The notes beneath the pieces were generated by a model. The model searched no databases. It saw only the letters and a list, made by a program, of their open reading frames with translations, and was not told the origin of the DNA. 5,830 nt of DNA, taken from Bacteroidales bacterium. GTDB lineage: Bacteria > Bacteroidota > Bacteroidia > Bacteroidales > NBLH01. Every line of letters starts with the position of its first letter. The stretch's first letter is position 1. Location of the stretch: assembly GCA_029933755.1 (NCBI GenBank), contig JAOZNO010000261.1:1-5830 (forward strand), read 5' to 3'. The position numbers and the translations under genes are program-made. Shown one piece after another: positions 1-5,830 of the stretch.

Positions 1-575
1 TTCCAGTGAGTAAAACTCAATACAGATCTACTACAACAGGAAAAATAAATCTTGCACAAGCAATAGACCCATTAGATGGATATGTGCTTGCTTTTTTTGA
101 TGTTAAAATGTTGAGCGAACAAATTCTTAAACCTATTTCGGCACTGTCGCTTTTTGGTCAGTTAGCTATATTGGTTTTATGGTTTGTATTAATGCTTGTT
201 TCTATTCTTTATGGAATTGTTTGGTCTATTCGCTATTTTATGGGGAAAATTGAAGGTGGAGCCAATATTAAAATCCGCTTATGGCCACTTGTTGCAAGTT
301 TATTCTTTATAGTTTCAGTTATCCTTTTTCTGGTTGGTATGGGAGCAACACTTGTTCATTGTGGTGGTCCGGGTCTTGTATCTATATCTCTTATGATAGC
401 CACAATTGGTTTTGGACTAGCTTCAGTGTGGTCGGTAGTTTGCGTAATTAAAGAGCGTAATGTCGATATGAATAAGCTTGCTTATTGGTACTCGGCAGTT
501 CTTTCAGTTCTACACCTGCTAATAGCGTTTTACCTGCTTTGGTTCAATGCAATAGGAATACGGGTGTGGATGTAA
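1..575 (+). CDS. C-terminal membrane module of a probable serine hydrolase (beta-lactamase/PBP-like), 5' truncated
   Basis: The frame is open from the window edge to the TAA at 573-575, so this is the 3' part of a longer gene. A GTG at position 6 could be read as a start, but only five bases precede it and the frame continues upstream through a Pro codon. About 190 residues are visible. After some 40 polar residues come four hydrophobic segments, at roughly residues 45-77, 90-112, 122-148 and 158-187 counted from the GTG. The ending, YWYSAVLSVLHLL...LLWFNAIG, resembles the conserved C-terminal helix of membrane-anchored beta-lactamase-family serine hydrolases, which often end in such a bundle after the catalytic domain. 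The catalytic SxxK and Tyr motifs would lie outside the window, so the enzyme class is inferred from the tail only. It could instead be an unrelated membrane protein. A strong inverted repeat 20 bases after the stop suggests transcription ends there, so it is probably not co-transcribed with the next gene. Confidence 0.55.
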   Translation, partial: PVSKTQYRSTTTGKINLAQAIDPLDGYVLAFFDVKMLSEQILKPISALSLFGQLAILVLWFVLMLVSILYGIVWSIRYFMGKIEGGANIKIRLWPLVASLFFIVSVILFLVGMGATLVHCGGPGLVSISLMIATIGFGLASVWSVVCVIKERNVDMNKLAYWYSAVLSVLHLLIAFYLLWFNAIGIRVWM

Positions 576-595
576 ATTAAACATAAAAGAAGATC

Positions 596-624
596 CCCTG
601 ACAGGGTTCTGAACCCTGTTAGGG
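596..624. terminator. Near-perfect inverted repeat, probable (bidirectional) terminator or dispersed palindrome
   Basis: The left arm CCCTGACAGGGTTC (596-609) and right arm GAACCCTGTTAGGG (611-624) are reverse complements over 14 bases, apart from one G-T pair (600/620), with one central base at 610. As RNA it would form a long GC-rich hairpin whose loop opens to about five bases. It starts 20 bases after the upstream stop codon. Only a short ATTTAA tract follows, not a long U-run, so a classical intrinsic terminator is not fully met. Palindromes of this kind between genes may also be dispersed repeats; only a genome-wide search can tell. Confidence 0.55.
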
Positions 625-768
625 ATTTAAAAACAATATGCAAGATGGGAAATTCATAAATCTTTAGTTTAGAGATTGTTAAAGCTTTATGCGAACCCGG
701 TCGGTGAAGCCAGTTTTCAGGGTTAACTAAACCATATTTACTAATTTAGATAAAAGAATAAAGCATAA
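625..768 (+). promoter_or_regulatory. 5' leader of the acyl-CoA ligase operon with small hairpins; promoter not resolved
   Basis: This stretch has no plausible gene. It holds a hairpin at 659-677, with an 8-bp stem AATCTTTA/TAGAGATT, one T-G pair and a GTT loop. Just after it is the 10-bp palindrome TAAAGCTTTA (680-689). A more GC-rich patch follows, where AACCC (694-698) can pair with GGGTT (720-724), and GGTT (721-724) can alternatively pair with AACC (730-733). A TAATTTAG at 742-749 is close to the Bacteroidota -7 box (TAnnTTTG), but I see no TTTG at the expected -33 distance. The start of the ligase gene has only an A-rich upstream stretch and no Shine-Dalgarno motif. A promoter must lie somewhere here if the inverted repeat before it ends transcription, but I cannot place it. 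Confidence 0.3.
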
Positions 769-2382
769 ATGAAAAATATTAAATTCGATTTTTTATGGCA
801 ATATGTTGAATATTGGGCAGGTTCAGATCCTGATTATATTGCTATGCAATTTGAAGGTAAATCATATACATACGGTCAATTTGAAGAATTAACAGATAAT
901 ATCGCAACCGAGTTCCTGAATCTTGGGCTTAGAAAAGGAGATATGATTGCTTCGATGCTACCTGCAAGTCCTGAATATATAATGACTTTAATAGCTGCAG
1001 ATAAAATTGGGGCTATAGTTACTGCTCTGGATGTAAAGTATAAATCTACGGATTTAAAGAGTTTTATTTCCCATATAAAACCAAAAGTGCTTCTATCGCT
1101 GGCCAAAAGTGATGACTTTGATGTTGCAAATGCATTAAAGTTGGTCGAAGAAGGTCTTGAACTTAAAAATACAATCAATTATTTTTTCGTAGGTGATGCA
1201 GAATTTGGAAAACCTTTTGAGAATATTTACAAAGGTAAGCCTCAGTTTAAAAACGAGCTAATAAAACACAAAAACTCACAACACATCGATGATGGTATGG
1301 TTGTTATTTTTACAGGCGGTACTACAGGTGTTCCTAAAGCAGCCCTTTTATCAAAACAAAATGTAGCAGCTATGGCAGTTGTTGAGAGCGAAATTATAAA
1401 TAAAGCGATAGAAGAAAAAGGTGTTTCTGGCAGGATAAAAACCATTGTATGCCTGCCACCCAGCCATGTTGGTGGTACTGTGGAATTAATTGGCAGCAGT
1501 ATTGTCTCGGGTAGCGAGATGTTGATACACGATACATGGAGTCCGAAACGGGTTTTAGAAACAGTACAAAATGAAAAGATTACCTGGATTGGAGGCGTTC
1601 CAACCATGTATGCGATTATGGCTTTAAGGCCTGATATAGATCAGTATGATTTATCATCTTTAAAAATGGTGCTTCTTTCTGGAGAAAAAGTAGAAAAGAA
1701 ATTACTGCAGCAAATCAGGTCAAAAATATGTCCAAATATCTTAATAGGATATGGAAGTACCGAAGCAGGTTCAGAGGTAACATTCACAGAGTTTTCAGAT
1801 TTTGATGAGCTTTTAGCAGATGGTTATGTTGGTAAAGCCCTGAAAGGTGTTGATATTAAAATTGTAGATAACAAAGGTAATACATTGCCACATGGCGAAA
1901 TTGGAGAGATTCATATTTCGGGACAATTTACCATTAATAATTATTACCAAATGCCCGAAGAGGATGAGGCAGGTTTTGCAGAAGACGGTTACTGTAAATC
2001 GGGTGATAAAGGGTACCTGACTAAGGAAGGTGGACTTTATATAAAAGGAAGAATTAAGCATATTATAAGAGTAGGTAGTTATACCGTAATGCCTTCAGAA
2101 GTAGAAGATGTTGCAATTAAACACCCTGCCGTTGGTATGGCAGCTGCTATTGGTGTACCTGATGAAGTGTTGGGTGAAGTGGTATGGTTAGTAGTATCAC
2201 CTACACAGGAACAGGCTATAAAAGAAGAAGAGCTTATAGAATTTTGCAAAAATGAATTAGCAAAATATAAAGTTCCTCAAAAAATAATTATAGAAAAAGA
2301 ACTGCCTGTCTCCAGGATAGGTAAAGTTCTTAGGGTTGAAATTCAAAACAAAATTATTAAGTCATTAAAAGAAAAGGCATAA
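769..2382 (+). CDS. AMP-forming acyl-CoA synthetase / CoA ligase (ANL superfamily)
   Basis: This cytosolic enzyme should activate a carboxylic acid with ATP to an acyl-adenylate and transfer it to CoA. At 537 residues it has the normal family length and all core motifs in order: phosphate loop TGGTTGVPK (182-190; the first Gly of GGT replaces the commoner Ser, a known variant), LPPSHVGG (229-236), GYGSTEAG (327-334), YCKSGDKGYL (408-417), hinge GRIK (427-430) and the A8 segment to PSEVE (442-446), then PVSRIGKVLR (513-522) with the expected catalytic Lys519. Nothing essential is missing, so it should be active. There is no carrier-protein domain, so it is a stand-alone ligase and not a peptide-synthetase module. 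The acyl pocket does not reveal the substrate to me; medium-chain, aromatic and carnitine-type acids all remain possible. The ATG at 769 is chosen because it gives the usual short N-terminus before the first domain. Its stop overlaps the start of the crotonase gene by one base, which implies co-transcription and a shared pathway. Confidence 0.93.
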   Translation: MKNIKFDFLWQYVEYWAGSDPDYIAMQFEGKSYTYGQFEELTDNIATEFLNLGLRKGDMIASMLPASPEYIMTLIAADKIGAIVTALDVKYKSTDLKSFISHIKPKVLLSLAKSDDFDVANALKLVEEGLELKNTINYFFVGDAEFGKPFENIYKGKPQFKNELIKHKNSQHIDDGMVVIFTGGTTGVPKAALLSKQNVAAMAVVESEIINKAIEEKGVSGRIKTIVCLPPSHVGGTVELIGSSIVSGSEMLIHDTWSPKRVLETVQNEKITWIGGVPTMYAIMALRPDIDQYDLSSLKMVLLSGEKVEKKLLQQIRSKICPNILIGYGSTEAGSEVTFTEFSDFDELLADGYVGKALKGVDIKIVDNKGNTLPHGEIGEIHISGQFTINNYYQMPEEDEAGFAEDGYCKSGDKGYLTKEGGLYIKGRIKHIIRVGSYTVMPSEVEDVAIKHPAVGMAAAIGVPDEVLGEVVWLVVSPTQEQAIKEEELIEFCKNELAKYKVPQKIIIEKELPVSRIGKVLRVEIQNKIIKSLKEKA

Positions 2383-2384
2383 TG
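2380..2384 (+). promoter_or_regulatory. TAATG stop-start overlap (translational coupling)
   Basis: The ligase stop TAA (2380-2382) shares its last A with the crotonase ATG (2382-2384). A short AAGG (2374-2377) lies only four bases before the ATG, too close for a good Shine-Dalgarno site. Terminating ribosomes probably restart here, which would hold the two enzymes at matched levels. The coupling itself is inferred from the overlap. Confidence 0.75.
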
Positions 2385-3149
2385 GATAAATCAGTATCGT
2401 ACAAGCAGGAAGGGAAAATAGGTATTATTTCCTTAAACAATTCCACAAAATCAAACCCTTTGAATTTAACAACTTTGAATGAGATAATTGCTGCTTTTAA
2501 CCTAAGTGCGAAAAATGGTGATACTTGTGTTATATATAGAGCTGAAGGCAAACATTTTACTTTTGGAGCAGACCTTAAATATGTAAACGATTTGGTGAGC
2601 AGTGATAATAAACTTGATGAATCTGATGAGTATTCATGGGCCTGGCAAAAAATTACAACTGCGATGTTGGAGCACCCGGGAATAATCATTGTTGGTTATC
2701 ATGGATGGGTTGTAGGTGGTGGATTTGAACACACATTAGGCAGTGATATTCGTTTGGCGGCTGATAATACCAAAATAATGTTACCCGAATTAGATTTGGG
2801 TGTATTCTTTTCGAATGGTTCTACCAAATTATTGCCTGCAATTATCGGCGAAGGTCGCGCTAAGCAATTAATGATAATGGGCGAAGAGATCAATGCCCAA
2901 AAGGCTTATGATTTTGGGCTTGTAAATGAAATTTGCAAAAGTGATGAACTGGACGATTTATTAATGGCATATGCTAAAAAGATTGCATCAAAAGACCAAC
3001 AAGCCTTAATAGTAGCAAAAAAACTTATTAATAAAGCCAGAAGCAGTTCTTTAGATACTGTTTTAGATGATGAAGGAAAAGCGATGATGGCGGCTTCCAG
3101 ATCGGAAAGTACAAAGCATAGAATATTGTCATTTTTAAAATCACATTAA
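2382..3149 (+). CDS. Enoyl-CoA hydratase/isomerase family protein (crotonase fold)
   Basis: At 255 residues this is a standard single-domain crotonase, which would act on the CoA thioester made by the preceding ligase. The first oxyanion-hole segment is HFTFGADLK (58-66), with Ala63 in the expected place. The second is VVGGGFEH (110-117), with Gly113. Both acid/base glutamates of classical hydratases are present: Glu116 in GGGFE and Glu136 in LPELDLG. True hydration of a 2-enoyl-CoA is therefore plausible, although isomerase or retro-aldol (feruloyl-type) chemistry also uses this fold. The segment after Glu136 reads FFSNGST (142-148) where rat-type hydratases have a PGAGGTQ-like run, so it is not a typical fatty-acid hydratase. 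The C-terminal helices, with AYDFGLVNEI (175-184), match the family. The start is fixed by the TAATG overlap. The permease gene follows after 30 bases with no terminator-like hairpin, so the three genes probably form one operon. Confidence 0.9.
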   Translation: MDKSVSYKQEGKIGIISLNNSTKSNPLNLTTLNEIIAAFNLSAKNGDTCVIYRAEGKHFTFGADLKYVNDLVSSDNKLDESDEYSWAWQKITTAMLEHPGIIIVGYHGWVVGGGFEHTLGSDIRLAADNTKIMLPELDLGVFFSNGSTKLLPAIIGEGRAKQLMIMGEEINAQKAYDFGLVNEICKSDELDDLLMAYAKKIASKDQQALIVAKKLINKARSSSLDTVLDDEGKAMMAASRSESTKHRILSFLKSH

Positions 3150-3179
3150 TAATAATTAAACGAACCTAAATAAAAAAAT

Positions 3180-4538
3180 ATGTCACAAAAACTTGAAAGA
3201 TCATTATCCCTATGGGGAGCTATTGGGTTAATAGTGGGCTTTGTTATCGGAGGCTCAATTTTTGTCCTAATACCAAGTCTTGTTGGTATAACAGGCCCCA
3301 GCTTATATTTGGCCTATGCATTATCTGCTATCCCGGCAATTTTTGCTGCTTTGTATTTAATACAATTAGGTGGGGCATTCCCTGTTACCGGGGCAAACTA
3401 CGTTGCTATATCCAGATGGGTTTCACCAATGGCTGGTTTCTCAGCTTCAGTGTTGGTTATCGTAGGGCTTATTAGTGCAAACTGTTTGGCTGCATGGGGT
3501 TTTGCCGAATACTTATCAGCTTATTTTCCCCAAATTCCTACTATAGTATATGCTATATCTGTGGTTGTTATCTTTTCGTTTATTAATTGGTTAGGAAACA
3601 CTTCATTTGAAAAAGTACAAGTGATATTTACAGTTGTTTTTATAATAGCCATGTTAATTTTTGGGTTTGGCGGTGTAATTAATATGCAACCCGAACTTCA
3701 CGCAGACCTATTCCCGAAGGGAATGGAAGGTTTTTTTACAGTTGTTGCCATTGCTTCGTTTTCATGGGGCGGTGTAATTGCTATAGCCGAAGTTGCTGGT
3801 GAAGTGAAAAATCCAAAACGTAATATTCCACTTAGCATTATTATATCAATGGTAATCATTGGCGGACTTTACATTTTACAAACATATGCCCTTACAACCA
3901 ATCTGCTATGGAGTGAGGTAGCATCAATTGGCCCTACAGCGGTATTAGTCGCTGCAGGGAAGTTTTTGCCGGCTTGGGTGGTGAATTTTATTGCTGTTGG
4001 GGCTTTGTTTGCCATAGCAACAAGTATAAATGCACTAATAATGATGGGGACACGGGAGATTTATGCCTGGAGTAATGACCAATTAATTCCATCCTTTTTT
4101 CAGCGAATTAATCCCAAATATAAAACCCCTGAAGCAACCATCCTACTTCTCATGGTATTATCTATTATTGGTATTTTATTTGCCGCCAATTTGGAAAATT
4201 ATGCTATAGTCGTAGTGTTTGCCTTAATGGTAGTTCAGTTTTTGGGTGCAACAGCTGTATTCCTAATGCCTAAAAAGGCTCCGGAAATATATAAAAAAGC
4301 TCAAATTCGCTTTAGCCCGTTTTGGCGTTGGTTTACCTGGATTGGTTCCATGATCGTATTTACCGGCATTTTTCTTTTTGCACTTTTTGCTGATATTAAA
4401 TCCGGAATTGTATTTATTAGTATTTGGATACTCTCAATAGGATACTGGTTTGCTCGTAAAGCGGTGTTAAAAAAACGAGGGATTTCGATTGTCGATGAGC
4501 TGAAAAAATACAATGGATCTGAATTATCTGAACTATAA
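3180..4538 (+). CDS. APC-superfamily permease (amino acid/polyamine/organocation transporter)
   Basis: This inner-membrane carrier has 452 residues and about twelve hydrophobic segments by eye (roughly 11-32, 40-63, 85-110, 120-138, 147-166, 184-205, 217-238, 267-290, 318-336, 341-364, 383-405, 408-425), the usual APC plan. Family hallmarks are visible. The unwound helix-1 motif is GFVIGGSIF (20-28). FPVTGANYVAISRW (67-80) follows helix 2. Helix 6 has FSWGGVIAIAEVAGEVKNP (194-212) and continues into KRNIP. The segment after helix 8 reads TREIYAWSND (291-300) and then LIP. Such carriers move amino acids, amines or related zwitterions by proton or sodium symport or by exchange. Sitting 30 bases behind the crotonase gene, it most likely imports the substrate of the ligase/crotonase pair or exchanges it for a product, but that is inference. 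The ATG at 3180 follows an A-rich stretch without a Shine-Dalgarno site, and the first helix begins at the normal distance from it. The tail (about 426-452) is hydrophilic and cytoplasmic. Confidence 0.92.
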   Translation: MSQKLERSLSLWGAIGLIVGFVIGGSIFVLIPSLVGITGPSLYLAYALSAIPAIFAALYLIQLGGAFPVTGANYVAISRWVSPMAGFSASVLVIVGLISANCLAAWGFAEYLSAYFPQIPTIVYAISVVVIFSFINWLGNTSFEKVQVIFTVVFIIAMLIFGFGGVINMQPELHADLFPKGMEGFFTVVAIASFSWGGVIAIAEVAGEVKNPKRNIPLSIIISMVIIGGLYILQTYALTTNLLWSEVASIGPTAVLVAAGKFLPAWVVNFIAVGALFAIATSINALIMMGTREIYAWSNDQLIPSFFQRINPKYKTPEATILLLMVLSIIGILFAANLENYAIVVVFALMVVQFLGATAVFLMPKKAPEIYKKAQIRFSPFWRWFTWIGSMIVFTGIFLFALFADIKSGIVFISIWILSIGYWFARKAVLKKRGISIVDELKKYNGSELSEL

Positions 4539-4596
4539 ATGAGTCTAATCTAAAAGCTGCTTTGTGGGTAATTTGCAAAAACATAACATAATTTAG

Positions 4597-4609
4597 GTTA
4601 ATTATTAAC
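4597..4609. repeat. Perfect palindrome GTTAAT-T-ATTAAC, possible operator
   Basis: The intergenic stretch 4539-4688 contains one exact 6+1+6 inverted repeat about 80 bases before the next start codon. Its size and place suit a dimeric regulator, but an AT-rich palindrome of this length can arise by chance. A TAATTTAG (4589-4596) directly before it resembles a Bacteroidota -7 box but has no TTTG at the right distance. A smaller AAAGC-T-GCTTT palindrome lies at 4553-4563, just after the permease stop. It lacks a usable loop and U-tract, so I do not call it a terminator. Confidence 0.25.
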
Positions 4610-4688
4610 ACTTTAGCAAGTCTGCATAGCAGCCATTTTTAAAGAATTTCAGTTTTTTGACTGGGCTCATAAAAAATAAAATAAATAT

Positions 4689-5830
4689 ATGGAATCATTT
4701 ATTTCTCCTGACAATAATTTTGCACTTTGGGCTATACTTTTATTTAGTTCGGCCTTAGGAATTTATGGTGAAAAAAAAGGTTGGTTTGGAAAAATACCAG
4801 GCGTGCTTTTTACAATTATAATTGTGGCAATATTAGCGGTGTTGCATGTAGTTCCATCAGCATCTGACAGTAGCGTTCAAGTACCCACTTATGACTTTGT
4901 ATTCAAATATGTTACACCAATGGCAATACCATTGTTACTTTTTAATGCAAATATTATACGTATAATAAAAGAATCAGGACGATTAATTATCCTGTATCTT
5001 CTTGGTGCAGTTGGAATAGTATTAGGTGCAGTAATTAGTTTCTTTGTTGTAGAAATTGGTCCCGAAGCCTATAAAGTAGCAGGTGTTTGGATTGCAACAT
5101 TAGTAGGGGGTAGTGTAAATTTCGTTGCAGCCGCCGAAACCCTCAACTTTAGTACTAGTAGTCTGTTTGCAACAACCATTGCTGTGGATAATTTTGCTAT
5201 TGACTTTTACTTGTTTTTCTTATTCTTTTTACCTTCTATCACCTTTCTAAGTAAATATTTTGTTGATTATACTGAGGAAGAAGTAGAAGAAGTAGTTGTA
5301 GAAAATGAAAATAAACAACACAAAACAGATTTAGCTTCTATAACCTATGTATTAACCATAGCAGCAATTGTTACTGCATTAGGGAAATTTTTAGGCGAAT
5401 ACATTCAGGATATTTTTGGAATAACAATAAGCTTGAACATATTAATTATAACTGTATTGATAACAGTTTTAGCTACTGTCTTTCATAAAACTATGCGAAA
5501 ATTCGAAGATTTAGCTTTTGGTTTAGGAATGGCATTATTATACTTGTTCTTAGCTGTAGTTGGTGCGGCTTCTAACCCTAGAGATGTATTGCTTGCAGGT
5601 CCTGGTATATTATTTTTTGCATTGCTAACTGTTGTCATCCAATTTGTATTTCTACTTATAGTAGGTAAAACAATGAAATTTAGCTTAAAGGAAATAGCTG
5701 TGGCATCCTGTGCAAATGTATCAGGCCCTACTATGTCGGCACCAATGGCAGCTACTTTTGGTATGAGACAAATGGTTACTCCTGCTTTATTGGTAGGAAT
5801 ATTAGGTTATGTAATTGGAACATTTTTAGG
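4689..5830 (+). CDS. DUF819 family (YjcL-like) integral membrane protein, 3' end cut by window edge
   Basis: The ATG at 4689 opens a frame that runs to the window edge without a stop (380 full codons). An in-frame TAA at 4677-4679 rules out an earlier start. The protein is strongly hydrophobic with roughly ten membrane segments. Two glycine-rich stretches match my recollection of the DUF819 family: VGGSVNFVAAAETL (139-152) followed by AVDNFAIDFYLFF (165-177), and near the end CANVSGPTMSAPMAATFGMR (341-360) followed by GILGYVIGTFLG. The two motif regions sit in separate halves, as in carriers built from two inverted repeats. The halves are joined by a charged loop at about 193-213 rich in Glu. 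Family members are about 380-430 residues, so only a small part of the C-terminus should be missing. The family's substrate is not established to my knowledge; a secondary transporter of organic anions is a reasonable guess only. It lies 150 bases after the permease gene, so it may have its own promoter. Confidence 0.8.
   Translation, partial: MESFISPDNNFALWAILLFSSALGIYGEKKGWFGKIPGVLFTIIIVAILAVLHVVPSASDSSVQVPTYDFVFKYVTPMAIPLLLFNANIIRIIKESGRLIILYLLGAVGIVLGAVISFFVVEIGPEAYKVAGVWIATLVGGSVNFVAAAETLNFSTSSLFATTIAVDNFAIDFYLFFLFFLPSITFLSKYFVDYTEEEVEEVVVENENKQHKTDLASITYVLTIAAIVTALGKFLGEYIQDIFGITISLNILIITVLITVLATVFHKTMRKFEDLAFGLGMALLYLFLAVVGAASNPRDVLLAGPGILFFALLTVVIQFVFLLIVGKTMKFSLKEIAVASCANVSGPTMSAPMAATFGMRQMVTPALLVGILGYVIGTFL

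Noticed and set aside
6..575. Reading the first gene as a complete 189-residue protein starting at GTG 6
   Set aside because: The frame is open to the window edge and the protein looks like the tail of a larger one. There is no room to see a ribosome site.
625..768. A known riboswitch or small RNA gene in the leader
   Set aside because: No conserved core of a known class (such as TPP, cobalamin, SAM or glycine) could be recognised, and the stems are short.
876..1607. Two open frames on the - strand (876-1178 and 1242-1607) inside the ligase gene
   Set aside because: They lie antisense to a gene with complete family motifs, have no recognisable domain and no upstream signals. They are shadow frames.
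1813..2893. Three - strand open frames (1813-2061, 2357-2689, 2699-2893) across the ligase and crotonase genes
   Set aside because: Their translations show no family features, and the + strand frames explain the sequence fully.
3212..3475. Second + strand frame inside the permease gene (87 codons)
   Set aside because: It is out of frame with a clearly conserved APC permease, and its translation is rich in Cys and Trp without pattern.
769..4538. Naming the trio as a carnitine (cai) or ferulate (fcs/ech) operon
   Set aside because: Only the general ligase-plus-crotonase logic matches. The carrier is APC-type, and no CaiB-like CoA-transferase, CaiA-like dehydrogenase or vanillin dehydrogenase is present in the window.
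4301..4611. Two - strand open frames over the end of the permease gene and the following gap
   Set aside because: They lack homology-like features and mostly overlap the conserved permease C-terminus.
1..5830. CRISPR array, tRNA, rRNA, insertion sequence, phage or defence genes
   Set aside because: No spaced direct repeats, cloverleaf, transposase, integrase or toxin-like reading frame was seen on either strand.

Overview
The window looks like chromosomal DNA from a member of the Bacteroidota. The sequence is AT-rich, and every start codon sits behind an A-rich leader with no convincing Shine-Dalgarno sequence. The protein families and their wording also fit this phylum. This assignment is an inference from style; there is no rRNA or other marker gene to confirm it. 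All genes read on the + strand.

Layout: (1) Positions 1-575 hold the 3' end of a gene that begins upstream. It encodes a four-helix membrane module that resembles the C-terminal part of membrane-anchored serine hydrolases of the beta-lactamase/penicillin-binding type. (2) Positions 576-768 are non-coding. They hold a strong near-perfect inverted repeat (596-624, probable terminator or dispersed palindromic repeat), a second hairpin (659-677) and the 5' leader of the next operon. (3) Positions 769-4538 form a compact block of an AMP-forming acyl-CoA synthetase, a crotonase-fold enoyl-CoA hydratase/isomerase overlapping it by one base (TAATG), and an APC-family permease 30 bases further on. (4) Positions 4539-4688 are non-coding and carry a perfect GTTAAT-T-ATTAAC palindrome. 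(5) From 4689 to the window end runs a DUF819-family (YjcL-like) multi-pass membrane protein, cut off close to its C-terminus.

The central three genes make sense as one unit: the permease imports a small, probably amino- or carboxylate-bearing compound, the ligase converts a carboxylic acid to its CoA thioester, and the crotonase hydrates, isomerises or cleaves the acyl-CoA. The organisation is analogous to ligase/hydratase/carrier sets such as CaiC-CaiD-CaiT (carnitine) or Fcs-Ech (ferulate), but the substrate cannot be read from the sequence. No acyl-CoA dehydrogenase, thiolase or CoA-transferase lies in the window, so this is not a complete beta-oxidation cluster.

I saw no CRISPR array, tRNA, rRNA, insertion sequence, toxin-antitoxin pair or clear defence system. 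The most interesting point is the undefined substrate of the ligase-crotonase-permease operon. Nothing in the window looks like a wholly new type of system.
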